Shown here piece by piece: positions 1-6,048 of a DNA stretch of 6,727 nt. The position numbers were made by a program, and so were the translations under genes. How positions within the stretch are numbered: position 1 is the stretch's first letter; each line of letters opens with the position of its first letter. The notes under the pieces were generated by a model. That model saw only the letters and a program-made list of their open reading frames with translations. It was not told the DNA's origin and did not search any database. Source of the stretch: Lutibacter sp. (lineage in GTDB: Bacteria > Bacteroidota > Bacteroidia > Flavobacteriales > Flavobacteriaceae); contig JAUVOS010000144.1 in the NCBI GenBank assembly GCA_030599055.1, forward strand, positions 1-6,727, given 5' to 3'.

Positions 1-1
1 G

Positions 2-1108
2 TTTATTGGCACCTTAGGATTGTCATTTAGTAATTTTGCTATAAAAAATATATTAAAAAAAGAGGCGTACAAACCTTTACCTAGGGGCGATGGCCAAACG
101 CTATCTTTGCGATTGCAAAAAAGTAAGTTTTACAGCACCTATAGTTTTTCTTTTATGGAACCTTGGTTAGGTGGTAAAAAACCAAAATCATTATCCATAT
201 CACTTTATAACTCGCGAGTAAAGGGCTATGATTATCAAACCTATGATGTAAATGATGATCAAGGATTAAATATTTGGGGAGCTACTTTCGGTTTAGGACA
301 ACGTTTAAAATGGCCGGATGACTTTTTCCAATTATCCCAATCTATTAGCTTTCAGCGTTATGAAATGAATAATTATGGGGTACTTCAAAGCCTTACATTT
401 GATGATGGTGTCGCTAATAATGTTGCCTATAATATCGTCTTATCAAGAAATTCTGCAGGACCCAACCCAATTTTTCCAACACAAGGATCCGAATTTAGCC
501 TAGGTTTTAAAGCAACACCACCTTTTTCTTTATTAAATGAAAAAGATTACACAACCTTAACCGACCAGGAAAAATACAAATGGTTGGAGTATTACAAAAC
601 TTCATTTAAAGCCAACTGGTACACTCCTGTATGGAAAAAATTAGTTGTAAGAACCAATGCGGAATTTGGAATTTTGGGTTTTTATAATAACGATTTGGGT
701 TATTCTCCATTTGAACGTTTTATCGTTGGTGGCGATGGCATGGCACAATATCGATATGATGGTAGTGAAACAATAGGACTTCGCGGTTATGCAAATGGAG
801 CTTTGGCAGATCAAAGTAATCCGGGTACTATTTATAATAAATTTTCGTTAGAAACACGGTATCCTATTACACTGAAGCCTAGCGCCTCAATTTATGTGAT
901 GGGTTTTTTGGAAGCAGGAAATGCTTATGATAAATTTGAGAACTACAATCCATTTTATTTAAAGCGTTCGGCTGGAGCAGGATTACGTATTTTTATGCCT
1001 GCTTTTGGTCTATTAGGTATTGATTTTGCACATGGTTTTGATCCGGTGGATGCAACAGGTACAAAATCAGGTTGGCAAACGCATTTTATCATAGGGCAAC
1101 AATTCTAA
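2..1108 (+). CDS. bamA: BamA, outer membrane protein assembly factor, C-terminal beta-barrel (5' end outside window)
   Basis: BamA is the central barrel of the machine that folds and inserts beta-barrel proteins into the outer membrane. The open frame runs in from the left edge (first full codon at base 2), so 368 residues of the C-terminal part are visible and the POTRA domains lie outside. Visible traits are the FIGTLGLSFSN entry into the barrel, the GDGQTLSLRLQ and FSFMEPWLGGKKP strands typical of Bacteroidota BamA, the LRGY tetrad at 779-790 that matches the VRGF-type motif of loop 6 in the Omp85 superfamily, and a terminal strand ending HFIIGQQF with the aromatic last residue expected of a beta-signal. 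The TTG at 20 is not a start: the frame stays open upstream and the family continues there. It is followed after 68 bp by two OmpH/Skp-like genes, a common flavobacterial order. Family assignment is firm; TamA-like Omp85 proteins are the less likely alternative. Confidence 0.93.
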   Translation, partial: FIGTLGLSFSNFAIKNILKKEAYKPLPRGDGQTLSLRLQKSKFYSTYSFSFMEPWLGGKKPKSLSISLYNSRVKGYDYQTYDVNDDQGLNIWGATFGLGQRLKWPDDFFQLSQSISFQRYEMNNYGVLQSLTFDDGVANNVAYNIVLSRNSAGPNPIFPTQGSEFSLGFKATPPFSLLNEKDYTTLTDQEKYKWLEYYKTSFKANWYTPVWKKLVVRTNAEFGILGFYNNDLGYSPFERFIVGGDGMAQYRYDGSETIGLRGYANGALADQSNPGTIYNKFSLETRYPITLKPSASIYVMGFLEAGNAYDKFENYNPFYLKRSAGAGLRIFMPAFGLLGIDFAHGFDPVDATGTKSGWQTHFIIGQQF

Positions 1109-1116
1109 GAATATAG

Positions 1117-1124
1117 TATATTTG
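1117..1124 (+). promoter_or_regulatory. Possible Bacteroidota -7 box upstream of the long ompH gene
   Basis: TATATTTG matches the TAnnTTTG -7 consensus exactly. It lies 52 bp before the ATG at 1177, in the bamA-ompH spacer, and would let the two chaperone genes be transcribed apart from bamA. I see no TTG-type -33 element at the usual distance, so this is a one-box match in AT-rich DNA and could be chance. Confidence 0.4.
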
Positions 1125-1176
1125 TAGCAATTAAACTTTGGCACAATTTTTTCTAATTAAAAAAAGTACAGTAGTT

Positions 1177-2484
1177 ATGACAAAAAAAGTTTTAATATTA
1201 TTTATAAGCCTATTAACAGTCAGTGTGTCTGTTGCGCAAAAATCACAAAAGTTTGCGTATATAGATATGGAATATATTCTAGAGAACATTCCCGATTATC
1301 AAAAAGCCAATGAGCAACTAACGATTAAAGTGCAAAGATGGCAAGGAAAAATTGCACAACAACAAAAGGAAATAGGACTTTTAGAAACTAAGCTAGATAA
1401 TGAAAGAGCACTTTTAACAAATGATTTGATTATTGAACGTGAAGAAGATATTGCCGTTAGACAAGAAGAGTTAAATAAAACACAAGAGATGTATTTTGGC
1501 ACGAAAGGTGATTTATACAGATTGAGAAAACAATTGGTAAAACCTGTACAAGATAAAGTTTATAATTCCATTCAAGAAATTGCTAAGAAAAAAAAGTATG
1601 ATTTTGTATTAGACAAATCTAGTGATTTGATAATGTTGTACAGTAACAATCGATTTGATATAAGTGAATTAGTTGTCAAGAGTATTGTAAGAACCGAAAC
1701 CAAAAAGGAATTAAAATCAAAAAGAGAAAAAAAGCAGGAAGCAATAAAAGAAAAGCAAGAAGCAACCAAGGAGAAAAATCCTGAAATAGCCAAAAAAATT
1801 GAAGAAAGAGCAGCCAAAAGAGCAGAATTACAAGAACGAATAGCAGAACAAAAAGCAGAACGTCTTAAAAAAAGAGAAGCACAAAAGAAAGCTATAGAGG
1901 AAGCACGACAAAGGAAAATCGAGGAACGTCAAGCTAATCGTAAAGCGATTGAGGAAAAAATAAAAGGTAAAGAAAAAGTACAAGAAGAAAATGAAAATGA
2001 AGCTGAAGATAAACCGGAAGAAAGTTTAGAGGAAAAAACACAAGAGAAGAAAGAGGAGATTGAATCAAGAGTCGAAGAAAAGATTGAATCAAGAGTCGAA
2101 GAAAAGATTGAATCAAGAGTCGAAGAAAAGATTGAATCAAAAGTCGAAGAAAAGATTGAATCAAAAGTCGAAGAAAAGAAAGAGGAAATTGAAACAAAGA
2201 TCGATGAACCTGTAATTGGTGAAGAAAATATTGAAAAAGCCTCAGAAGAAGAAAATAAAGCAAGAGAAACTGAAAAGAGTGAACTGCAAAAAAGAATAGA
2301 AACTCAAAAGGCAGAGCGTTTAAAAATAAGAGAAGAAAAAATTAAAGCCATAGAAGAAGCGCGCCAAAAGAAAATAAAAGCAAGAGAGGAAGCAAAGAAA
2401 AAACAAGAAGAAAAAAGAGCAGCATTACTTAAAGCAAGAGAACAAAAGAATCAAGAACAAGAACCTGAAAATAACAATAATTAA
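1177..2484 (+). CDS. Long OmpH/Skp-family periplasmic protein with charged repeat-bearing C-terminal extension
   Basis: Probable periplasmic chaperone-like protein of 435 residues. Residues 1-20 are a signal peptide (MTKK, a hydrophobic core, SVSVA, then Q21). Residues 25-170 form the OmpH domain: KFAYIDMEYILENIPDY at its start, a long charged helical arm, then KPVQDKVYNSIQEIAKKKKYDFVLDKSSDLIMLYS, with the VQ..v...I..iA...gYDfV pattern of the family. Residues 171-435 are almost only K, E, R, Q and A, predicted coiled coil or single alpha-helix, and hold five tandem 8-residue repeats (295-334) flanked by two copies of a 46-residue module (216-261 and 368-413). Skp-like proteins usually have about 160-180 residues, so this one is about 265 longer; variable basic/acidic tails are known in flavobacterial paralogues. 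The in-frame TTG at 1138 would add 13 residues in front of the signal peptide, so the ATG at 1177 is preferred. Sits between bamA and a second ompH. The role of the tail is unknown. Confidence 0.88.
   Translation: MTKKVLILFISLLTVSVSVAQKSQKFAYIDMEYILENIPDYQKANEQLTIKVQRWQGKIAQQQKEIGLLETKLDNERALLTNDLIIEREEDIAVRQEELNKTQEMYFGTKGDLYRLRKQLVKPVQDKVYNSIQEIAKKKKYDFVLDKSSDLIMLYSNNRFDISELVVKSIVRTETKKELKSKREKKQEAIKEKQEATKEKNPEIAKKIEERAAKRAELQERIAEQKAERLKKREAQKKAIEEARQRKIEERQANRKAIEEKIKGKEKVQEENENEAEDKPEESLEEKTQEKKEEIESRVEEKIESRVEEKIESRVEEKIESKVEEKIESKVEEKKEEIETKIDEPVIGEENIEKASEEENKARETEKSELQKRIETQKAERLKIREEKIKAIEEARQKKIKAREEAKKKQEEKRAALLKAREQKNQEQEPENNNN
1822..1959 (+). repeat. Duplicated charged module, copy 1 (within long OmpH protein)
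   Basis: Encodes residues 216-261 of the long OmpH protein, from AELQERIAEQKAERLK to RKAIEEK. By manual alignment without gaps it shares 29 of 46 residues with copy 2, including QKAERLK and KAIEEARQ. The copies are diverged in DNA, so the duplication is older than the 24-bp repeats between them. Confidence 0.7.
2059..2178 (+). repeat. Five tandem 24-bp repeats encoding IES(R/K)VEEK
   Basis: Units start at 2059, 2083, 2107, 2131 and 2155, are 24 bp each and stay in frame. Units 1-3 are identical and encode IESRVEEK; units 4 and 5 differ from them only by AGA to AAA, giving IESKVEEK. The run is followed by a decayed version (KKEEIETKIDE). Near-perfect identity, silent sites included, points to recent expansion by slippage or unequal recombination rather than selection on the peptide alone. 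There are no spacers, so it is not a CRISPR array. Confidence 0.95.
2278..2415 (+). repeat. Duplicated charged module, copy 2 (within long OmpH protein)
   Basis: Encodes residues 368-413 of the long OmpH protein, from SELQKRIETQKAERLK to KKKQEEK. It is the partner of the module at 1822-1959 and lies close to the C-terminus, on the other side of the tandem IES(R/K)VEEK units. Confidence 0.7.
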
Positions 2485-2498
2485 AAATAGAAATCAAC

Positions 2499-2996
2499 AT
2501 GAATGTAATTAAAACACTAGTATTAATAACTGTATTTACTTTAGGATTTACCACTGTAAATGCACAGACCAAAATTGCTCATATTAACACCGAGGAATTG
2601 GTTGCTGCTATGCCTGAAACAAAGGCTTTACAAGCAAAATTAGAAAAATTAGGAAAAACCTATGACGATGAAATGAAAGCTAAAGAAGCTGAATTAAAAG
2701 CTAAATTTGAACGTTATAACAAAGAATTTGAATCGCAAACTGAAGCAACTAATGCAGAAAGAACTAAAGAAGTGCAATTAGAAGCTCAAAAAATTGAGCA
2801 GTTTAAAAATGAAGCTTTGCGAGACTTGCAAAAACAAGAACAAGAAGGATTAAAACCTATTCTAGAAAAAGCACAAAAAGCAATTGATGATGTAGCTAAA
2901 GCACAAGGTTTTGATTATGTGCTTAATGTATCTACTTTGGTCATTGCAAATGGCAAAGATTTATTGGTAGATGTTAAGACAAAACTGGGTATATAA
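2499..2996 (+). CDS. OmpH/Skp-family periplasmic chaperone
   Basis: Skp-like proteins are periplasmic holdases that keep outer membrane proteins unfolded on the way to the BAM machine. This protein has 165 residues, the normal family length. Residues 1-22 are a signal peptide (MNVIKT, hydrophobic core, TTVNA, Q23). The mature part starts with KIAHINTEELVAAMPETK, continues as a long Lys/Glu/Ala-rich helical arm (about residues 42-110), and closes with the conserved end LKPILEKAQKAIDDVAKAQGFDYVLN and a last hydrophobic strand (TLVIANGKDLLVDV). The ATG lies 14 bp after the stop of the longer ompH with no terminator between, so the two are surely co-transcribed. A strong terminator follows 23 bp after its stop. 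Called Skp-like by family and by its place next to bamA; chaperone activity itself is inferred. Confidence 0.92.
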   Translation: MNVIKTLVLITVFTLGFTTVNAQTKIAHINTEELVAAMPETKALQAKLEKLGKTYDDEMKAKEAELKAKFERYNKEFESQTEATNAERTKEVQLEAQKIEQFKNEALRDLQKQEQEGLKPILEKAQKAIDDVAKAQGFDYVLNVSTLVIANGKDLLVDVKTKLGI

Positions 2997-3019
2997 TATC
3001 ATACACAATATTATTTAAT

Positions 3020-3050
3020 AAAAAACCGCTCAATTATTGTGCGGTTTTTT
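3020..3050 (+). terminator. Intrinsic terminator after the ompH pair
   Basis: A perfect 10-bp inverted repeat: AAAAAACCGC at 3020-3029 and GCGGTTTTTT at 3041-3050. The 11-nt loop can extend the stem past one T-T mismatch by CAA/TTG (3031-3033 with 3037-3039), leaving a TTA loop. The GC core followed by six T fits a rho-independent terminator, and the A-tract on the other side could allow termination in both directions. It ends the bamA-ompH-ompH transcript. Confidence 0.88.
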
Positions 3051-3057
3051 ACATTTG
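3050..3057 (+). promoter_or_regulatory. Probable -7 box of the murI promoter, overlapping the terminator end
   Basis: TACATTTG matches TAnnTTTG exactly. Its first T is the last T of the terminator, and only 6 bp separate it from the murI ATG at 3064. Transcription from it would begin at or just before the ATG, giving a leaderless or nearly leaderless mRNA. Any -33 contact would fall inside the terminator stem, where no TTG is present at the right distance. Confidence 0.5.
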
Positions 3058-3063
3058 TACAAA

Positions 3064-3858
3064 ATGTATAAAGCAATTGATTCCATAGGTTTTTTTGATT
3101 CCGGAGTTGGAGGTACTTCCATCTGGAAAGAGATGATTAAAATACTACCCAATGAAAATACTGTTTATTTGGCAGACAGTATCAATGCACCTTATGGTAA
3201 AAAAACACATGAAGAAATAATTGCTTTAAGTAAGAAAAACACAGAATATTTGTTAAACAGTGGCTGTAAAATGATTGTAGTAGCTTGTAATACCGCGACT
3301 ACAAATGCTATTGATTATCTGCGTTCAAAGTATAAAGTCCCCTTTATTGGAATTGAGCCTGCTATAAAACCTGCAGCATTAAAAACTAAAACAAATAGTG
3401 TTGGGATTCTTGCAACAAAAGGCACTTTGAGCAGTGCCCTTTTTGCAAGAACTTCTGGAGAATTTGCAAAAAATGTAAAAGTAGTTGAGCAAGTAGGTAA
3501 AGGATTAGTAGAGCTTATTGAATCAGGGAATATCAACTCGCCAAAAATGGACGCGTTATTGGTTGGCTATTTAAAACCGATGTTGCATGAGAATATTGAT
3601 CATTTGATTTTAGGATGTACACATTATCCGTATTTAATTCCCAAAATAAGAGAAATTATTGGTAAAGAGGTGCATATTATAGATTCCGGTTATGCGGTTT
3701 CAAAACAAATAAGAAATGTTTTACAAAAAGAAACTCTTTTAAATCCTACGAGCAATCAAGGAACTTATAAGTTTTATACAAATTCAAATACTGAAGTATT
3801 AGAAAATTTGCTTAACGATGTTCTTTTTGATTTAAAGATTGAAAAAATGGAGTTTTAG
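3064..3858 (+). CDS. murI: Glutamate racemase
   Basis: Cytoplasmic cofactor-independent enzyme that converts L-glutamate to D-glutamate, the substrate MurD adds to the peptidoglycan stem peptide. It has 264 residues, the usual length. Both catalytic cysteines are present in their signatures: C75 in VVACNTATTNA and C185 in ILGCTHYPY, with H187 beside it. The substrate-binding N-terminus GFFDSGVGGTS (D12, S13) and NAPYGKKT (residues 41-48) are intact. The in-frame TTG at 3037 lies in the terminator loop and would add nine unsupported residues, so the ATG at 3064 is chosen. The gene ends in tandem stops TAG TAG. It follows the outer membrane assembly genes but is cut off from them by the terminator and seems to use its own promoter. 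It converges on the saccharopine dehydrogenase gene. Confidence 0.96.
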   Translation: MYKAIDSIGFFDSGVGGTSIWKEMIKILPNENTVYLADSINAPYGKKTHEEIIALSKKNTEYLLNSGCKMIVVACNTATTNAIDYLRSKYKVPFIGIEPAIKPAALKTKTNSVGILATKGTLSSALFARTSGEFAKNVKVVEQVGKGLVELIESGNINSPKMDALLVGYLKPMLHENIDHLILGCTHYPYLIPKIREIIGKEVHIIDSGYAVSKQIRNVLQKETLLNPTSNQGTYKFYTNSNTEVLENLLNDVLFDLKIEKMEF

Positions 3859-3867
3859 TAGCGATAC

Positions 3868-3909
3868 TTTATGCTTTACGCTTTACGCGTTTTGCGTATT
3901 GCGTTTCGC
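3868..3909 (+). repeat. Degenerate 7-bp tandem array forming a quasi-palindrome between convergent genes
   Basis: Six heptamers in strict phase: TTTATGC, TTTACGC, TTTACGC, GTTTTGC, GTATTGC, GTTTCGC, each ending in GC. The array also folds: TACGC (3884-3888) with GCGTA (3894-3898) around a GTTTT loop, then ACGC (3878-3881) with GCGT (3901-3904), then ATGC (3871-3874) with GCAT (3910-3913). GCGATAC at 3861-3867 is in phase too and is the inverted form of a GTATCGC unit. The array fills most of the 69-bp gap and is richer in G+C than its surroundings. No T-tract follows on either strand, so it is not a classic terminator, although a role at the 3' ends of both genes is possible. Confidence 0.75.
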
Positions 3910-3927
3910 GCATTAACAAATCAAACC

Positions 3928-5307
3928 CTACCCATTAATCTGTTCAGAATTGTAGCCCAAATACGGAACTTCTTTTTCCGTAAAACGAATTCCTATTTCG
4001 GCAAGTTCTTTAAGAATAGGCTCATAAACCTCTTTTGATATTGGTATTTGTATTCCGGGGCTTGTGATTTCACCATTTAAGATTTTAAGAGTTGCAATTG
4101 CTACAGGTAAACCCACAGTTTTTGCCATCGCGGTACATATCTGGTCGTCGCCAATAACTACTGTACTACTCTCTATTTGTTTTTTCTCTCCGTTGAGTTT
4201 GTACCCAAATTTATGGAGCATCACAATCATATCTTTATCCTTTTCTTTAAGCGTCCATTTATCCATCAATATTTTTTGAAGTAATTGAGCTGGAGTTCCA
4301 TTTTTAATTCCCATTTTTTTATCAGGATTGAAGATGTCTAGTTCCTCTAATTTTTCCCATAATATATCGTCTTGATCGATGTCGAGATAGGAACGTAATT
4401 TTAGTTCTACCGAATCATAGGGTCTGTAATTTAAAAATGAATTTGTAAAATCACGATAACTCATATTTTCAGAATCTTCTAGTACATACGTGTCATCGGT
4501 CATACCAAGTTGCACAAATATGTTCCACGCACGAGAAAATCCAACCCTTCGAATAGTGCCTCGATATAAAGTTAAAACATCATGAAGTTTATAGGCATCT
4601 CGATATTTTAAAGAATCTCTATTTGGGATAGCTTCAAATTTACCATAACCATCAATATGCAGAATCTCTGATCGTCTAAAAAGTTTATGATACGGTATAT
4701 ATTTAAACTTACCTTCTTGAATAAACTTTGCGGCACTTCCTTGTCCGGCGACAACCACATTTCGAGGGTTCCAGGTAAATTTATAATTCCATAGGTTATC
4801 ATCACTCTCAGGAGCAACTAAACCACCTGTAAATGATTCAAACAGCAATAGTTCACCACCCTTATCACGAATGCGGTCAATTACTTGCATTGCACTCATA
4901 TGATCAATCCCAGGATCTAAACCAATTTCATTCATAAATACCAACCCCTTTTCCTTGACTTCCTTGTCAAGAGCCATCATTTCATCTGATACATAAGAAG
5001 CAGTAACTAAGCTTTTTCCAAATTTAATACAATCTTTCACTATTTCTATATGAAAGCTAGCAGGTAACATTGAAATTACAATATCGGCATCTTTAATGGT
5101 TTTCCTTCGTAATTCTATATCAAAAATATCCAATGCAATGGCTGTTGCATTTGGATGCTTCAAAATTAATTTTTTTGCGGTGTCAATTGATTTGTCACCG
5201 ATAATAAGGTGTAATTTTTCAACTTCGGATTTATTCAATAAATACTTGATTAGCGAGGAAGTCGAACGTCCTGCTCCTATAATTAAGACTTTTCTTTTAT
5301 AGTTCAT
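3928..5307 (-). CDS. Saccharopine dehydrogenase-family protein (probably glutamate-forming, lysine catabolism)
   Basis: Predicted cytoplasmic oxidoreductase that splits saccharopine into glutamate and alpha-aminoadipate semialdehyde, the second step of lysine breakdown by the saccharopine route. It has 459 residues. The N-terminal Rossmann domain begins KVLIIGAGRSTSSLIKYL (about 6-23), with T16 where GxGxxG/A folds have a small residue; the acidic DKS after strand 2 is at 38-40. The nucleotide domain continues through ADIVISMLP (74-82) and VTASYVSDEM (101-110). Family blocks follow: MNEIGLDPGIDHMSAM (125-140), ESFTGGLVAPESDDN (157-171) and the FTWNPRNVVVAGQG segment (177-190), then the C-terminal domain with MAKTVGLPVAIAT (394-406). 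These resemble fungal Lys9 and the C-terminal part of animal AASS. No lysine-ketoglutarate reductase is nearby, so direction and substrate are inferred; a carboxynorspermidine dehydrogenase-like activity is a less likely alternative. Confidence 0.85.
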   Translation of the reverse strand: MNYKRKVLIIGAGRSTSSLIKYLLNKSEVEKLHLIIGDKSIDTAKKLILKHPNATAIALDIFDIELRRKTIKDADIVISMLPASFHIEIVKDCIKFGKSLVTASYVSDEMMALDKEVKEKGLVFMNEIGLDPGIDHMSAMQVIDRIRDKGGELLLFESFTGGLVAPESDDNLWNYKFTWNPRNVVVAGQGSAAKFIQEGKFKYIPYHKLFRRSEILHIDGYGKFEAIPNRDSLKYRDAYKLHDVLTLYRGTIRRVGFSRAWNIFVQLGMTDDTYVLEDSENMSYRDFTNSFLNYRPYDSVELKLRSYLDIDQDDILWEKLEELDIFNPDKKMGIKNGTPAQLLQKILMDKWTLKEKDKDMIVMLHKFGYKLNGEKKQIESSTVVIGDDQICTAMAKTVGLPVAIATLKILNGEITSPGIQIPISKEVYEPILKELAEIGIRFTEKEVPYLGYNSEQING

Positions 5308-5326
5308 ATGATTAAAAATTTAAGAG

Positions 5327-5342
5327 TACTAAATTACTAAAT
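5327..5342 (-). repeat. Tandem 8-bp direct repeat upstream of the saccharopine dehydrogenase gene
   Basis: On the - strand ATTTAGTA occurs twice in a row, 20 to 35 bp before the ATG. The sequence includes TAATTTAG, one mismatch from the TAnnTTTG -7 box, at a plausible promoter distance. It could be part of the promoter, a small direct-repeat operator, or simple AT-rich coincidence. Confidence 0.4.
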
Positions 5343-5368
5343 ATGAAACAAAATAATCCTACAATTTC

Positions 5369-5403
5369 AAAAAAAAAGAGCTTTAGTTTTCACTAAAACT
5401 CTT
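5369..5403 (-). terminator. Intrinsic terminator of the DUF1573 gene
   Basis: Read on the - strand: AAGAG T TTTAGT, loop GAAA, ACTAAA G CTCTT, then a run of T. This gives a 12-bp stem with one U-G wobble, closed by a GNRA-type tetraloop and followed by a nine-T tract (A-run 5369-5377) that overlaps the stem foot. On the + strand the wobble becomes a C-A mismatch and no T-tract follows directly, so the signal is directional. It begins 32 bp after the DUF1573 stop and separates that gene from the saccharopine dehydrogenase gene. Confidence 0.88.
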
Positions 5404-5435
5404 ACAGTTTTTTTGGTATAAAAAGTTTTGATTTT

Positions 5436-5918
5436 TTACAATTCAAGCATGTTTTTTTCTTTTTGTATTGGCCCAGGTGAGTTGGGGTCAACAACCTTTC
5501 CTTTAATACGTAAAACGGATCTTTCCGGTACCGTATTCGTATATATTGAAACTGATTTACTAAATCTGCCGGCTTTGTTCGTATTGTATTTTACTTGTAT
5601 CACATTTGACTCTCCTGGCATTATTTCTTGTTTAGGATAAATAGGAATTGTACATCCACAAGATGATTTTACACGTGTAATTTTTAAAGGAGATTTACCT
5701 GTATTTGTAAATTTGAATTCGCGCATGCCATTAGCTCCTTTGTCGATTGTGCCATAGTCAATTGTTTGCTTTTCAAATTCAATAATAGGTCCATTAGGAT
5801 CTACTTCTTGTTGCGCACCGCTATTATTTTTTTCTTTAGTGTTTGCTTTACTAAACCCTTGTGCACTTAATGAAAGGGTAAATACTGTTACGAATGCTAT
5901 TAATATGAAATTTCTCAT
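5436..5918 (-). CDS. Exported DUF1573-domain protein
   Basis: Small protein of 160 residues with a signal peptide (MRNF, hydrophobic core, LSLSA, then Q20). A polar linker (about 21-42) leads into a DUF1573 domain (about 45-143), an Ig-like beta-sandwich. Diagnostic parts are IIEFEKQTIDYGTIDKG, the FKFTNTGKSPLKI strand, the SSCGCT signature (C87 and C89) and MPGESNVIQVKYNTNKAGRFSK. A short charged tail follows. DUF1573 proteins are frequent in Bacteroidota, mostly without known function; the CxC pair could bind metal or form a disulfide, which is inference. The export signal has no lipobox cysteine, so it is probably periplasmic rather than a lipoprotein. It is a single-gene unit: a terminator follows, and valS lies divergently upstream. 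Confidence 0.92.
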   Translation of the reverse strand: MRNFILIAFVTVFTLSLSAQGFSKANTKEKNNSGAQQEVDPNGPIIEFEKQTIDYGTIDKGANGMREFKFTNTGKSPLKITRVKSSCGCTIPIYPKQEIMPGESNVIQVKYNTNKAGRFSKSVSIYTNTVPERSVLRIKGKVVDPNSPGPIQKEKNMLEL

Positions 5919-5937
5919 AATTTTGAGTGTTATTTTA

Positions 5938-5945
5938 AAAATGTA
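5938..5945 (-). promoter_or_regulatory. Weak -7-like box upstream of the DUF1573 gene
   Basis: On the - strand TACATTTT differs from TAnnTTTG only in the last base and ends 19 bp before the ATG. A TTTG lies 24 bp further upstream, slightly beyond the normal -33 spacing. The region is very AT-rich, so this is only a candidate. Confidence 0.3.
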
Positions 5946-6010
5946 AAATTAAGTATTTTTTTATATTTCCAAAGATTATATGCAACTTTTTAATATTCTA
6001 CTTATAATTG

Positions 6011-6018
6011 TACTTTTG
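6011..6018 (+). promoter_or_regulatory. Probable -7 box of the valS promoter
   Basis: TACTTTTG matches TAnnTTTG and lies 30 bp before the valS ATG, leaving room for a short leader. About 19 bp upstream is a T-run (5987-5991) that may stand in for the TTG of the -33 element. The leader between box and ATG is A-rich without a Shine-Dalgarno sequence, as is usual in this phylum. Confidence 0.55.
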
Positions 6019-6048
6019 CAGGCTAAAGAAAACAAAAACAATACCAAA

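Noticed and set aside
1..1108. BamA as a truncated pseudogene
   Set aside because: The frame is open to the left edge and the C-terminus is complete; it is cut only by the window.
1138..1176. TTG start adding 13 residues to the long OmpH protein
   Set aside because: It would place a polar stretch before a clean signal peptide; the ATG at 1177 gives a standard exported N-terminus.
2059..2178. Regular repeats as a possible CRISPR array
   Set aside because: Units are directly adjacent with no spacers, keep the reading frame and encode protein.
1934..2263. Minus-strand open frame with a repeated leucine-rich LLIQSFLR pattern, looking like a membrane protein
   Set aside because: It is the antisense image of the 24-bp repeats and charged codons of the long ompH gene; no signal for translation and no family resemblance.
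3037..3063. TTG start adding nine residues to MurI
   Set aside because: The codons lie in the terminator hairpin and promoter box, and the family N-terminus begins at the ATG at 3064.
3884..3898. Small hairpin TACGC-GTTTT-GCGTA as an intrinsic terminator of murI
   Set aside because: The stem has only five pairs and no T-tract follows; better described as part of the heptamer array.
5428..5640. Plus-strand open frame opposite the DUF1573 gene, and similar short frames opposite or inside murI, the saccharopine dehydrogenase gene and valS
   Set aside because: All overlap well-supported genes, have no recognisable domains and no promoter or start context of their own.
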